DNA of 45,759 nt from Zygnema cylindricum. Lineage: Eukaryota > Streptophyta > Zygnematophyceae > Zygnematales > Zygnemataceae. Both the position numbers and the translations under genes were made by a program. Below are positions 32,828 through 42,682 of this stretch, in pieces. The notes beneath the pieces were generated by a model. The model worked only from the letters and a program-made list of their open reading frames with translations, did not search any database and was not told where the DNA came from. Positions within the stretch are counted from its first letter, which is position 1. Each line of letters begins with the position of its first letter. The stretch is taken from NCBI GenBank assembly GCA_037447655.1, contig JBBHKE010002092.1, positions 343,379-389,137 of the forward strand, read 5' to 3'.

Positions 32828-33756
32828 TACCGTAAGACGTCGGCGGGTATTATTCATTGAACCCATACTAATTGTGCCTTTGTGACATAACGGGTCTGTG
32901 CAAAAGCGTATAGGGCGAAGTAGGGACAGGACAGGGACCGGATTATGTACTCATGAGCGGTACAAAGTGAACGTTGTAAGGAATCCACATGGAACCGAGC
33001 TGCGATACGGCATTTGGATTCCTAAAACTCAATGGCTCTTAACGGGACAAATGTCAAAGTCGTGGACCCTCGGAGGTTCATGCATTTATTTTTGCTTAGC
33101 GTAGGGAGGGTTTTAATCCTCGAGGTGTAGATGTAAGGCATCCCAAGGCGGCCATGTAACAGTCGTCTCTAGGAACTGGGAGCGTTTGAGCATAGAAACC
33201 TGCACACTCAGAGACACATAGAAATAAGTGTAGCTATACGGTTAATACAAAGCATAGGATAAATGCCAAATGGCATGCTAGGACAAATTGCAAATTTTAA
33301 CACATGAATCCAACATTGGAGCGTCGTCGCTTTCTGACAAGCTTTTTCCTCGGGATTTGTCGAACTTGTGAGACTAAGGGTTTTGATTTGAATATTAGTG
33401 ACAGGCTAGTTTTCAGTTAGGGTTTGCTTTCCGGACCATAGCTTATGGTGGTAACTGTCTCTGAGCTTCTCATATTTTCCTCTATCAAGTCCTTACCTAA
33501 TCTACCGCCGTAAGCCAGCCTGCAAGGTTTCCCTCCAGACTGTTGTCTACTTGCCGTGGTGCATGAATTGTTTGTGCGGATTCGGTGTCTTCTTGTTGTC
33601 AAAGCGCGGACTTTGCTGTCCAACTCTCTTTTGGTCTGATCTCATGGAACGCTGCCTATCTCGGTTTCATCATCTGGCTGGAGGAGAGTTATCGTCTTAT
33701 GGTTGGACTCTTGTAGGGAATATTAAAGATTTCAGGGCCTAGTGGTCACTGTCGCA
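32828..33756 (+). repeat. Gypsy 3' LTR
   Basis: It matches the 5' LTR and ends in the same CACTGTCGCA, but opens TA instead of TG, a G-to-A change. It is 65 bases longer, because a segment of about 78 bases at 32900-32978 is absent from the 5' LTR while the 13-bp duplication is missing. Substitutions are spread throughout. Confidence 0.9.
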
Positions 33757-34002
33757 AATGAATCCCAACCTTACTTACCTTACCTTGCTTTTACCTTTTG
33801 TTTTTCTCAGTTCATGTGATTTGCATATTTGTTTTTCCCGGCAGATTCATTTATTGTTTTCTCGCTGTATAAATGCTTTGTATGTTGGATGCTATCACAA
33901 ACACGGTACATATAGGTTGATAGGATACATTCTGGTGTTTTTTCGGCGACTCAAGCTAGGCCTAAAGCATATCCTTCACAGTAGCCCGGCCATGCAAGAC
34001 AA
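33757..34002. other. Unassigned spacer between gypsy and Copia-2
   Basis: About 245 T-rich bases that match neither the gypsy LTR nor the Copia-2 3' LTR. The missing part of the Copia-2 5' LTR should lie here, so a deletion or rearrangement is likely. Confidence 0.5.
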
Positions 34003-34085
34003 TATTAGATTCTTTTGGATCTGCGATCTCTGTGGGCAATGGAGCACACAGGGTTTCAAGTTATGGGCCCACCATCAAGGTGCCT

Positions 34086-35957
34086 ATGTTCGATGGAACA
34101 GACTTCACTTATTCGGAGTTTACTATATAGGGATTGCTTTTCGAGAAGTACTTATGGGGAATTGTTTCAGGACAAGTGAGATGTCCACCACCTGGCTTTG
34201 GAGGAGCTTACTATAGAGAATCATCTGAGGCTGCCCAAAATATCAACCGGAGTTCAGATGCAACGGAAGGTGAAGGGAAAAACCGTTTTGTGGATGGGGA
34301 AATATTAGAGAAGAAAAAAGGGACACCTATGGTGAGGGGAGCTGGGCTCTCCGCTATGGTACCACTTGTAGGGATTAAAACCGAAGAAAATGACAAAAAA
34401 ATATGGGAATACAAAAACATTATAGCAAAACATCTCATACTTAGATATGTGTCTAAATCCATAGCTATCACTCTTTTAAGTCTAACCAAGTCTTCAGAGA
34501 TACGAGAAGCACTTACTCAGATTTATAAGAGTGAGACTATTCAAAGGCAGCAGTTAGTAAAACAAGAAATAGAGGCCTATGTTTATAAAGGCGGTAACAT
34601 GATAGAGTTTTGCAATGATATTGTTGCGTTATATGTTGAGCTTGCTAGTGCGGGATATGTAGAATCTGAGGAGAGAAAGATTAATACACTACTCATGAAA
34701 CTCCCAGATGAGTACGAAATTATCATATGTCGTATGCAGGCAATTGATGGTTCTTCATGGACTTGGAGCTTTACCATGGGGATAATTCTTGTGAGGGAAA
34801 GCACTTTGGAGCTTCGTAGGGGAAGTGACAGGGTGAATGCATTTACAGCTAGTGGTGATTGGCGAAAGCGTGATGAGAGGAACGGCGGTGATTGGCGGAA
34901 ACGTGATGAGAGGAACGGTGGTGACGAGCGGAAGCGTGATGAGAGGAAGAAAGATAAAGGTAAACCTTATCGAAACTTTGGTGGAAAGAGAGGGAGAGGA
35001 AAAGAAAGAGGAGCTTTGAAAAAATGGGTTTGCTTCTTTTATAGGGAACCGGGTCATTATATGGCGGAATGCCCTTGTTTGGAAAGACTTAGAAGTTCGA
35101 ATGTGGATGAGGAGGAAGAAGGGGAAGAGGAGAAAGAGGATGAAGATATTTTAAAGTTTCTCCGGATTAGTAGTATGGGGAAGAGAAAAAAACACACCGA
35201 AATTCCACGAAATCAACAGTGTGCTTTTGGAGGTATAAGGGAAGTAAAGAGAGAGGAGGTACTTGAGGATGTCAAAGAGTGTAGAGTGTATGACTTAGAA
35301 ATGAGAAAGTCAGATCTAGGATCCATTAGTGAAAACGGGAAAAATATAATTAATGAGGATAATTTTATAGATAATAAGGAAACAGAAAACTGGTCGGAAA
35401 GGGAGACTTCAACGGATTCCGAGGAAATGGGAGAAGTGAAACTTGAAGAGGTTTTTAAGGATAGGGGAGAAGAGAAATATTTGATTATAAGTTTAGGGGA
35501 GGAGAAATATTTTTTGGGAATAAAAACAGCAAGTGATAGTGAAAAAAATTCCATGGGAGAGAGTGAGGAAATTTCAGAAAATGGGGTTATTATCATGGAC
35601 AAAGATATGAGTTCGGAAGATGTAGATTTTATGAGGAACATAGTGGGGACACTTGTTTTTTGGAAAATATTGGGAGGTAACGGATTCGGCATCACTAATA
35701 AGAGTGATGTCATATATGAAGGTGTGCATGTAAAAGGGTTAGCATCTGGGTGTGTGTTACACATTGGAGATGGGTCTGGCTGATGGAATTGTAAGAGGGA
35801 AATTGGATTTAGTAAAGATGGAAAAGAGATGAGGTGGATAATGTCTTTGCTCAAATATATGAAAAGTAGGATGCTAAATAAAATGTATGAACAGCAAAAT
35901 GGAATGTTTACTTCAGCTAAATTAATGGACCTTTTTAAATATGAGGTGATGTCTTAA
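34086..35957 (+). pseudogene. Copia-2 compacted gag with RT/RNase H remnants
   Basis: Reading starts at ATG 34086 (MFDGTDFTYSEF, the usual copia Gag N-terminus), hits a TAG at 34128, then stays open for about 550 codons to TGA 35781 and, in the same frame, on to TAA 35955. Gag helices and LLMKLPDEYE are present. Three 33-base repeats (RKRDERNGGD, 34854-34950) make a basic linker. The zinc knuckle CFFYREPGHYMAEC has Tyr for its second Cys. After EIPRNQQCAFGG the protease is absent. Short pieces line up instead with the RT end (GEEKYFLGI for GEAKFILGI, near 35497), the next segment (IVGTLVFWK for VVGSLIYFM) and RNase H (RWIMSLL for MWVKSLL, after the TGA). The linking sequence is very acidic. 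It could be a Gag-like product of a parasite element or a relic that kept its frame by chance. Confidence 0.75.
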
Positions 35958-36055
35958 AGTTTTATGAAAGGAAAACGAAAAAGAAGGAAAAAAAAGGGGA
36001 AGGGAATGGTCGGTTTGTAAGAATTGAAAGGAAATAGACTAGAAAATAAAGGGAG

Positions 36056-37204
36056 TGTTGATATATGAGTATTTTCTAAGTCTTTATTAGGATAGGAAAA
36101 AGAGCAAATGCAGTCTACCTATAACTCCCTTCTCCAAGCCCCCACACTTGTTGTAGTCACTGAAGGCTGGAAAGGGAGATAGAGCCATGGCTGCCTAAAG
36201 CTCTCCAAAGAGACAGGATTATATTATGGTAGGTTTTACTAAAAAGTATCTTGACGGACCCATGATTTGATCCTGGAACCTGCCGTCTGTCAAGACCCGG
36301 TCATCCAGTAGCTTCAGCCTATAGCCTAAGAACATTGCTAAATTATACAGGGTACGTTAAATATTTAAACATTAATACGTAACTGCTTTCATTTAACTGA
36401 TTACGGGACGGGTGGTACACGGAAATGAATTAGTACGCACGAATTTCGGACCGCACGGAATTATCGAAACAACATTCATTTCGAGTGTTATGATTAAATT
36501 CGGGTATATATCGAACGGCCGTGGTAGGAGCCGAGATTGCCGATAGGGCGTTTTGGCGTTTTTCGGACGACACCATTTCGGATAACACGTGGCGACATCG
36601 TACGGGTTTGCGGAATTTCCAGAGTACAAGATTACAAATCCAGATGTGACAGATGTCACTTGTATGGCCTTGTCGTACAGTTACCGTGCATAAAGTACAT
36701 CGACGCCCGTACTTTACTGTACGGTACAGTCTTATGATTGACGTCGTACGTTAGTAGAAGGGGTTTTAGAGAGGGAATAGGACTTAGAATATTTCTAGTA
36801 GGTAGTCGCCTCTGTGAGAGAGCACCTTGTATAAAAGGCTAACTTTGGGTAGCCATAACTATCAATTTACTTGACCATTTTCATTGATTCTTTTTGCTGC
36901 GAACTCACGGGAGTCCAGGCTACAAAGGGGTGTAGTCGGTCCAAGTTTTTGTCTACCAGGGTGGCTGCATTTCTAAGGGAAAGTCAAAGTGGGTGAATGT
37001 GTCCAAATCTCATATTCTAATTTTGAATTCTGTGGTGGAACTGAGCACACAGAAAATGATATTTCACAGTGGTGAAGCTGTATTGGGGTTTTGGTTGTCA
37101 AGGGGTCTATTATTTGGGTTTATATCAAGTGGGAGTTGGCACTATCTAGATTAGCTTCTTTTGGATCTGCGATTTCTGTGGGCAATGGAGCACACAGAGT
37201 TTCA
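36056..37204 (+). repeat. Copia-2 3' LTR
   Basis: It begins TGTTGATATATGAG and ends CACAGAGTTTCA. The family resemblance to Copia-1 LTRs is clear in blocks (GCAGTCTACCTATAACTCC, ATAGAGCCATGGCT), but the middle is diverged. The antisense tRNA-like block is at about 36250-36340. Confidence 0.9.
36830..36838 (+). promoter_or_regulatory. TATA box of Copia-2 LTR
   Basis: TATAAAAGG lies in the position where Copia-1 and Copia-3 LTRs have TACAAAAGG. It would place the RNA start about 30 bases downstream, near 36865. Confidence 0.6.
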
Positions 37205-37517
37205 ATATACTCTCCACCATTGTCACTCCTTACTCTCTTGATTGGAGTTTCATGGAGTTTTTCGCTCCATGCTTTATATTGTCTAAAACAATCATGAGCT
37301 TCTGAATTGAAAAAGGAATACCGAGACCAATCTTCAGTGATAGTCATCATAAATCTCTTCCCCTCGGTGAGGGCACTTTAGCCGGTCCACAAATATCTGT
37401 GTGTACTAAATCTAGAATTTTTTCTCCTTTATAGGTGGTTGTTTTGGGAAAGGGTAATATGTGTGCTTTACCTTGAGCACATCCACTACAATCACTTATA
37501 TTATCACTCTCACTGAA
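37205..37517 (-). pseudogene. Copia-3 integrase, N-terminal part
   Basis: On the minus strand it reads CSGCAQGK (zinc-binding end), VHTDICGPAKVP with the first catalytic Asp, then after a frameshift MMTITEDWSRYSFFNSEAHDC and RSDNGGEY with the second Asp, where it is cut by Copia-2. It lacks a few codons that Copia-1 has after WSRYS. The third catalytic residue, Glu, is missing with the rest. Confidence 0.85.
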
Positions 37518-38045
37518 CTAAATCCTTTCCACCACTCCCATCTTTTTCATTTCTCTTAACTTATCTACATTCACATGCCCAAGCCTCTTATGCCACACCA
37601 TAATATCATGAACACCAGCATAATAAAGTTTCTTTGTTTCATTACTTAGAATGAGCCTAAACATCCCTTGGCTACCTTTCTCAGCAATGAAATAGACATC
37701 CTCCTCAAAACTAGCAGTAAAGACTCCTTCCCTAGTGCTAGTAAAAAAACCCTTATCATCTAATACAAATGTAGAGATGAGGTTTTTGTTCAGCTCCGGA
37801 ATAAAAAATACATCGGAGAATGTTACTATGGATGTCTTTCCTTCTACTAACACTTTCAAATCTACCGATCTTACAAGAGTAGTAGTGACTATCCTTCCAT
37901 CCCCGTACTCTATCTCTACGGTGGTAATCTTTCTTATCTTAGTGAACAGGTGCATATCCTTACACATGTGCATGGAGGCACCTGAATGTATAATCCAGCC
38001 TGCTTCACCTTTTAATCCACCTTGAGTCCGACAAGTCCTGCACAC
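37518..38045 (-). pseudogene. Copia-3 protease and GAG-pre-integrase
   Basis: It matches the Copia-1 protease closely. The active-site triplet reads His-Ser-Gly (WIIHSGAS) instead of Asp-Ser-Gly, so the enzyme would be dead even if expressed. VWHKRLGHVNVDKLREMKK is the GAG-pre-integrase motif and here keeps the GH that Copia-1 lost. The N-terminal end comes from the fused Gag remainder across the deletion. Confidence 0.88.
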
Positions 38046-38676
38046 TGTTGACTATGTTCTCGAACTCGTCGGGTAACTTCATCAGTAAACAGTTAACCTT
38101 TTATTTTTCACTAAAATATTTTCCCGCACTCTCTAGCTCCATGGAGAGTGTAGCAAGCTCATTGCAAAAATCCAACATCTTCCCCCCTTTGTATACATAC
38201 TCCTTAAATTTCTTATCAGCCCACTGTTGTTGCTGAATCGTAACACTTTGGTATATCTGTATGCGAGCCATCCAAAGATCGGATGCCCTATCTACCTGCA
38301 AATGATGACATGCAAGCCCTTGAGTAAGATGGCGGAGGATGAATTGCTTTGCCGCCATATTGTTGAAGTCCCAGGTATCAGTATCATTTTCCTCGTTCTT
38401 TATAATAGAACACATGAATGTCGAACCAGTTGCTATTGGTGTGGTCGTCTCCTTCTCCATTCTTTTATCCAACACCTCCCCTTCCTTTTTCTCCTCCGTT
38501 GAAAGTGGATCCTCTTTCTTGGTGAATCTGCTCCCTCCAAACCCTGGAGGGATTCGAAGACTTGATGGACACCCCACTCGTCCACTCACTATCCCCCAAA
38601 ACTTTTTCTCGCGTAAAGCTCCTATTATCTTTCCTAGTATATGAAGCTAGTTCCAATAAAGATTGTAACCCTACAG
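38046..38676 (-). pseudogene. Copia-3 gag
   Basis: Gag coding on the minus strand, mostly in one frame from 38589 to a stop at 38101 (PPGFGGSRFTKKED to LESAGKYFSEK). It continues past the stop as KVNCLLMKLPDEFENIV. It reads through the spot where Copia-1 gag is frameshifted. The zinc knuckle is absent because of the deletion at about 38015. Confidence 0.85.
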
Positions 38677-38691
38677 GGTGGGCCCATAACC
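38677..38691 (-). promoter_or_regulatory. Copia-3 primer-binding site
   Basis: GGTGGGCCCATAACC on the plus strand, the reverse of the Copia-1 primer site. It is the sense sequence of the initiator tRNA-Met anticodon arm and directly adjoins the LTR. Confidence 0.8.
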
Positions 38692-39760
38692 TGAAACTCT
38701 AAAACCTCCATAAGTCCTCAAAATTGCTAGCTTCCAAGAAGTCTCTAGGATAATCCTGGCCCCTTTGTGTTTCAGCAAGAACAACTGCTACCCTAGCAGA
38801 CAAATTCTCTAACCACCTTCACCCCTGTGAAGGCAAGACTCCCCTGAGTCGATAGCAAAAAGAATCTCTGAATTTGCTCCCCTGAACAGTAAGTTATGGA
38901 GGGGCAAAGTTGACCTTTTGTACAAAAGCTCTCTAGGTGAGAGGGTCCTATCTACCAATTTTTCTAAGTCCTATCTCTCTCACAGACTCTATCTACTGAC
39001 GTACGGAGCCAATCATATTACACTTCCGTACACAAAAGTACAGCTGTCGGTGTACTTTCTGAACCGATATTGTACGACATGGCCTAAAAGCCGACACATG
39101 TCATATCCGGATTTGGTCCCGTAATTCTCGGAGGTGCCGCGATCCAACGCAATTTCGCCACGTGTCATCCGATGTGGCGATGACCACAAACCGCCGAGAA
39201 TCTCTTCCGCGATCTCTGCTTTCTTCTTGGCTGTCCGATTGAATGCCGATTTCAATCAGAGCCGTCATACATACTTACGCGATATTTGTTTCGTTTAAAG
39301 AAACAAATGCGCGGTACTTATTTCTTATCTGTACTGTAATTTGTACTTCTACATAACTGACTCTATGTATGCCGTAAGCAGTCGCCGTTAAATGAAATAT
39401 CCTACGTGGTAATGTTTAAATAAATATTAAACCCTATAGCGTGTATCATTAGTTGTAGACCTAACGGATAAGGTTACCGTCTACCGGCTGCTTGACGTGC
39501 GGCAGGTACCAGGATCAAATCCCGGTTGCATCACCAATCCTTTTAGTAAAAAAACTACCATTCAATAAATCAACTAATCGATTTCCGGTAAACCTCTGGC
39601 TAGCCTAGGTAGCCATGGCTCTAGCTTCCTCTCCAACTTCTTAGTGACTGCGACAAGTGTGGGAGTTGGAGAGAGGAGTTAGAGATAGACTGCCTCGGCT
39701 TCTTTCTGTATTTCTATTTAGACCTAGAAAATACTTAAAAAAATACCATCAATTTCTACA
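38692..39760 (-). repeat. Copia-3 5' LTR
   Basis: It is 1069 bases, reading on the minus strand from TGTAGAAATTGATGG to GAGTTTCA, and close to both Copia-1 LTRs. The tRNA-like block is on the plus strand at about 39455-39535, with A-box-like GACCTAACGGATAAGG and B-box-like GGATCAAATCC 37 bases further on. This is the clearest of the four copies. Confidence 0.92.
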
Positions 39761-40073
39761 GTCACAAAGTAGCATTACTTCGCAAGGTCACAAAACCCTA
39801 AACATCTACAATGTCACAAAAAACTCGCCGCCTATTACTGTCGCCATCTTGGTAGATGTCATCAATTTTAGGAAGCTTCGTAGTCGCCTACATTTGGTTT
39901 CGTAATCTGTCGCACATTTTGTAGAAATCTACAACTGTTACTTATTTTAAGTAACGAAGGTCAAGTAACGATTTCGTTCTTAGACATAGGAATACTTAAA
40001 AAAGTAAAGCCGAAAACCTGCGCAATAATCCAAAATAACATTCCAAAGTTTCGGTTACATGGTCACACCGCCT
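39761..40073. other. No gene seen
   Basis: Short flanking DNA with several CACAAA/CTACA words. No coding signal. Confidence 0.5.
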
Positions 40074-40794
40074 AAGGGTGAAGTTCCATTAGGACATTCT
40101 TTAATTGTACGGCCAACATTACAGCATGCTACATTGTGAACGATGTTCTATCGTGCAAAGTTTGTAATCCATGTGTTCAAAAATTAGTGGTATCACGTAG
40201 GCTAAGATCGGATATTAAAAATCGTCAATGATTTTACACCCACTAAAATCTTCATTCGAACCATTTACGCATGCGTAATGTGTCATCCGCAACATAACTT
40301 TTGTACTCTTACATTTCGCTTTGTTAAGTACCTACCATTTTTTCGTGTTCTCGTTTTTGGCGGATCTAATGAGCTGCTATAAATAGTGTGGACGATGGCC
40401 AACAAAACAACGTTACAAAATGCGTTCCGAGATTTCTTTCTATGTTTTCGGTTAGATTTTTGAATGCACATATCATGTGCGGCTTTTTTTTTTTTTCCGT
40501 TGGTTGCCCTCCTTACATGTATGCTCATTACCCAACGTGGCGCGACTCTAATTTTTATGTAAATGGTGATGTACCCAAGAAGGTACATCACCATTTACAG
40601 AAACTTTTGAAGCGAATGCTTCGCAAAAAAATATCCAACGGTCATTGTTAACTCCCACACCTTCGGAGAATATTGGCAAGATTATGTGTAATGTTGTTTT
40701 TTGAGAAAAACATAATAAGAGGTACGGCGTAGTATGGATAAGTCCGAATTTCTGTAAACAACCTCACTTTTCGTCTAATTGAACTTCACCCTAA
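40074..40794. mobile_element. Harbinger-like small element, copy B (40077-40791)
   Basis: It is 715 bp with terminal inverted repeats GGGTGAAGTTCCATTAG on the left and, reversed, GGGTGAAGTTCAATTAG on the right. It is flanked by TAA at 40074-40076 and 40792-40794. A 3-bp TAA/TTA duplication with GGG ends is typical of PIF/Harbinger and Tourist-like elements. It carries the conserved hairpin at 40558-40599 and the empty hAT target at 40591-40598. It has no transposase ORF. Confidence 0.75.
40558..40599. repeat. Perfect 18-bp hairpin, second copy
   Basis: Arms TGTAAATGGTGATGTACC and GGTACATCACCATTTACA with the 6-base loop CAAGAA. The arms are identical to the copy at 13240 although the neighbourhood differs at many positions. 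Confidence 0.88.
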
Positions 40795-42310
40795 TTCGGC
40801 GCCCTTAAATTTTGACCCGCGAACTTAAAAAATAGTTAATAATTTTTTTTTCTTTACTTTAATATCGGGACGGTTTAACTACATTAGTGTTAACTTCTCT
40901 AATTTGGACTGCTTTTAAATAGTGTAGTATACGCAGTCCATACTAAGGGTTCGTCTCCATGTGCCAAAGTAAGGATTTTTTTATGTCGTTTTCCTATAAA
41001 ACTTAGAGTCGTACCGCGTAAGTTTCAACCGTACAAAACATTAGGAAAAAGGAGAAGTATATTTTGCGTCATCGTCAAATTTAGGATTTACTACATGTTG
41101 TCTTGTGTTCTTCGACCCACTGCCACGCCAAAAAACGTCATCTTCAAACTTTTCTTTAAAACACAGGGACGATGTGTTTTAAAACAAAGTATTTTCGAAA
41201 AACACATTGGAACATGTATTCGCACGTGTAAAAAAAATAACAAAAATTTCAAACGAATTCAGGCGACGGCGAAAGGTACACTACTCGTTATGTTTTGTCT
41301 GTTTGCGTCCATCAAAGTACACAAATTGTTTTGTTTTGTCGCTTTTCGTTCGATACGGATTTATCCATTCCACGGGTCTGAAAATTACAATGCCATTTCA
41401 CGAAAACGTTGGAAATCTGTGAGGGCGCCCAGCAAGTCGCACACGCCGACTCTCTCACGCAGCCTCACATTACTTCATCACTCATTCAAACTTCACTATT
41501 TCTCATCCTTTCACGAGTCGGCTCCACGTTGACCGGTGGGAAGTTGGAGAAAACAGTGAGACTGTCGTTTTTCGACCTCTGCAGATGAGATAGAACAAGG
41601 ATTCAAAGCGCATGGAATTTTCTAAAGAGGCAACCGTACAAGAAAGGTAGCGGAAACGACACTTCTTCAAGCATGGACATTTTCCATGGCACAGTGTTGG
41701 AAGGATGAACGTCTACAAATGCCAATGTTGTGCGACGTTCAAAGCAATTTTTCACAATTTGGTGCGTCATCACAGATTGTACACTGTCGACAGCCGTTAC
41801 GGGCATTGTCGACGTATACAATCGTCACACCCTTAAGTGACAACTTCGTTTGTTACACATAGGGACACTTGAAATTCGGGTCCGCCAAATCTACACTAAA
41901 AAACAAAGTAAGTTCGCTAAGTTACAAGTACATGGAGAAGCACCTTAAGTCTGCACGTTATTTCCTACAAACGTGCAAAAAAAATGTAATATAACGGCGT
42001 CGACACGCGAAAGTGAGTGGCGACGACACGGGAAAGCGCACTCATATTTGATTCATATTGATAAAGACGACGGAAAATCGCGCGAACCTGGTTTCACATA
42101 TTCAAACTTCAATTATGTGAAGACAAACTATATGTGTTACAATATCGGAATGTGTATCCAAATTAGTGTTAGACGTATAAATTTGCATTAAATTATGTTG
42201 GCGTTATGCCTTTTAAATAGAGCTTAAGACTATTTTGTTTTTTATTCTAATAATTTCTTCGCATCCATAGCGATTCACGGTGGAGTTAAACAAATGATTA
42301 GGTTTGTGTG
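40795..42310. other. No gene seen; dispersed repeat pieces
   Basis: The segment at 40944-41050 matches 21121-21250. The 145-codon open frame at 41095-41532 begins without a good ATG and shows no domain. AT-rich DNA follows to 42310. Confidence 0.45.
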
Positions 42311-42682
42311 ATGCATTGGAAAAAACGTCTTGTTTGTTTTTTTATATTTTTATTTTCATCTATGCATTGTTTTTCTAACTCCATCAACCTAAAAATATGC
42401 GATCCAACTGCCGATTATGGGAAACAAATGGGACCTCTGACAATGTTGAATATTCTTGCCGAACATTCTCCGTGCGCGGATATTCTTCTAACAGATGGCA
42501 TGGCTATGGTTCAAACAATAAAACATAAATCTCAAGTCGTTCAAATAACCATTTCAACATTTATACCTATCGTCTTATTGATTCTACCACTTTTAACCTT
42601 CCAACTTTTCTTGCAAAACTGGCCACATACCCCCACTACACATGACATATGTTGTCAGGTTACTATTAGTCTCAGGTTATAA
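42311..42682 (+). CDS. Small ORF with signal-peptide-like start, unrecognised
   Basis: An ATG at 42311 opens a 123-codon frame. The first ~22 residues look like a signal peptide: basic MHWKKR, then a hydrophobic CFFIFLFSSMHCFS. Polar sequence with several Cys follows, then a second hydrophobic stretch at about residues 78-100 (ISTFIPIVLLILPLLTFQLF). It stops at 42680-42682. I recognise no family. The hydrophobic parts come from T-rich DNA and could arise by chance, and no intron signals or conserved neighbours support it. Confidence 0.2.
   Translation: MHWKKRLVCFFIFLFSSMHCFSNSINLKICDPTADYGKQMGPLTMLNILAEHSPCADILLTDGMAMVQTIKHKSQVVQITISTFIPIVLLILPLLTFQLFLQNWPHTPTTHDICCQVTISLRL

Larger units (their letters stand above)
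23382..33756 (+). mobile_element. Ty3/gypsy retrotransposon encoding a DNA methyltransferase
   Basis: A 10.4-kb LTR element ordered LTR, long leader, gag with two zinc knuckles, aspartic protease, cytosine-5 DNA methyltransferase, RT, RNase H, integrase, LTR. RT before integrase marks it as Ty3/gypsy. Every coding block carries stops or frameshifts, and the two LTRs differ by substitutions plus two indels, so this copy is inactive. I found no matching target duplication: TGTCA on the left, AATGA on the right. Incorporation of DNA methyltransferases into retrotransposons has been published for charophyte algae and dinoflagellates; this arrangement fits that theme. Confidence 0.93.
34003..37204 (+). 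mobile_element. Copia-2: non-autonomous copia element, 5' LTR truncated
   Basis: It keeps the last ~56 bases of its 5' LTR (ending GGGTTTCA at 34058), a half-tRNA primer site (AGTTATGGGCCCACC, 34059-34073), a long gag-derived ORF, a polypurine tract (36041-36055) and a full 3' LTR of 1149 bases. Protease, integrase and most of RT are gone. Right after its 3' LTR, the reverse-strand Copia-3 integrase continues (ATATACTCTCCACC), so Copia-2 inserted into Copia-3. Confidence 0.85.
37205..39760 (-). mobile_element. Copia-3: reverse-strand copia element, 3' part missing
   Basis: Close relative of Copia-1 on the minus strand. Its 5' LTR (38692-39760) and primer site (38677-38691) are intact. Gag, protease and the start of integrase follow, then the sequence stops at 37205 where Copia-2 is inserted. 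The rest of the element is not seen beyond Copia-2, so it was lost. Inside, about 430 bases are deleted near 38015, between the Gag middle and the protease. The deletion joins at a shared TGGAT, which suggests microhomology-mediated loss. Confidence 0.88.

Noticed and set aside
35213-35854. 213-codon minus-strand ORF opposite the Copia-2 ORF
   Set aside because: It is the antisense shadow of a Glu/Lys/Ser-rich coding frame.
41095-41532. 145-codon ORF
   Set aside because: No good ATG at its start, no motif, and it lies next to a dispersed repeat, so it is treated as chance.
41820-41835. Possible Harbinger-type end (CACACCC followed by TTA)
   Set aside because: No inverted partner with matching sequence was found upstream.
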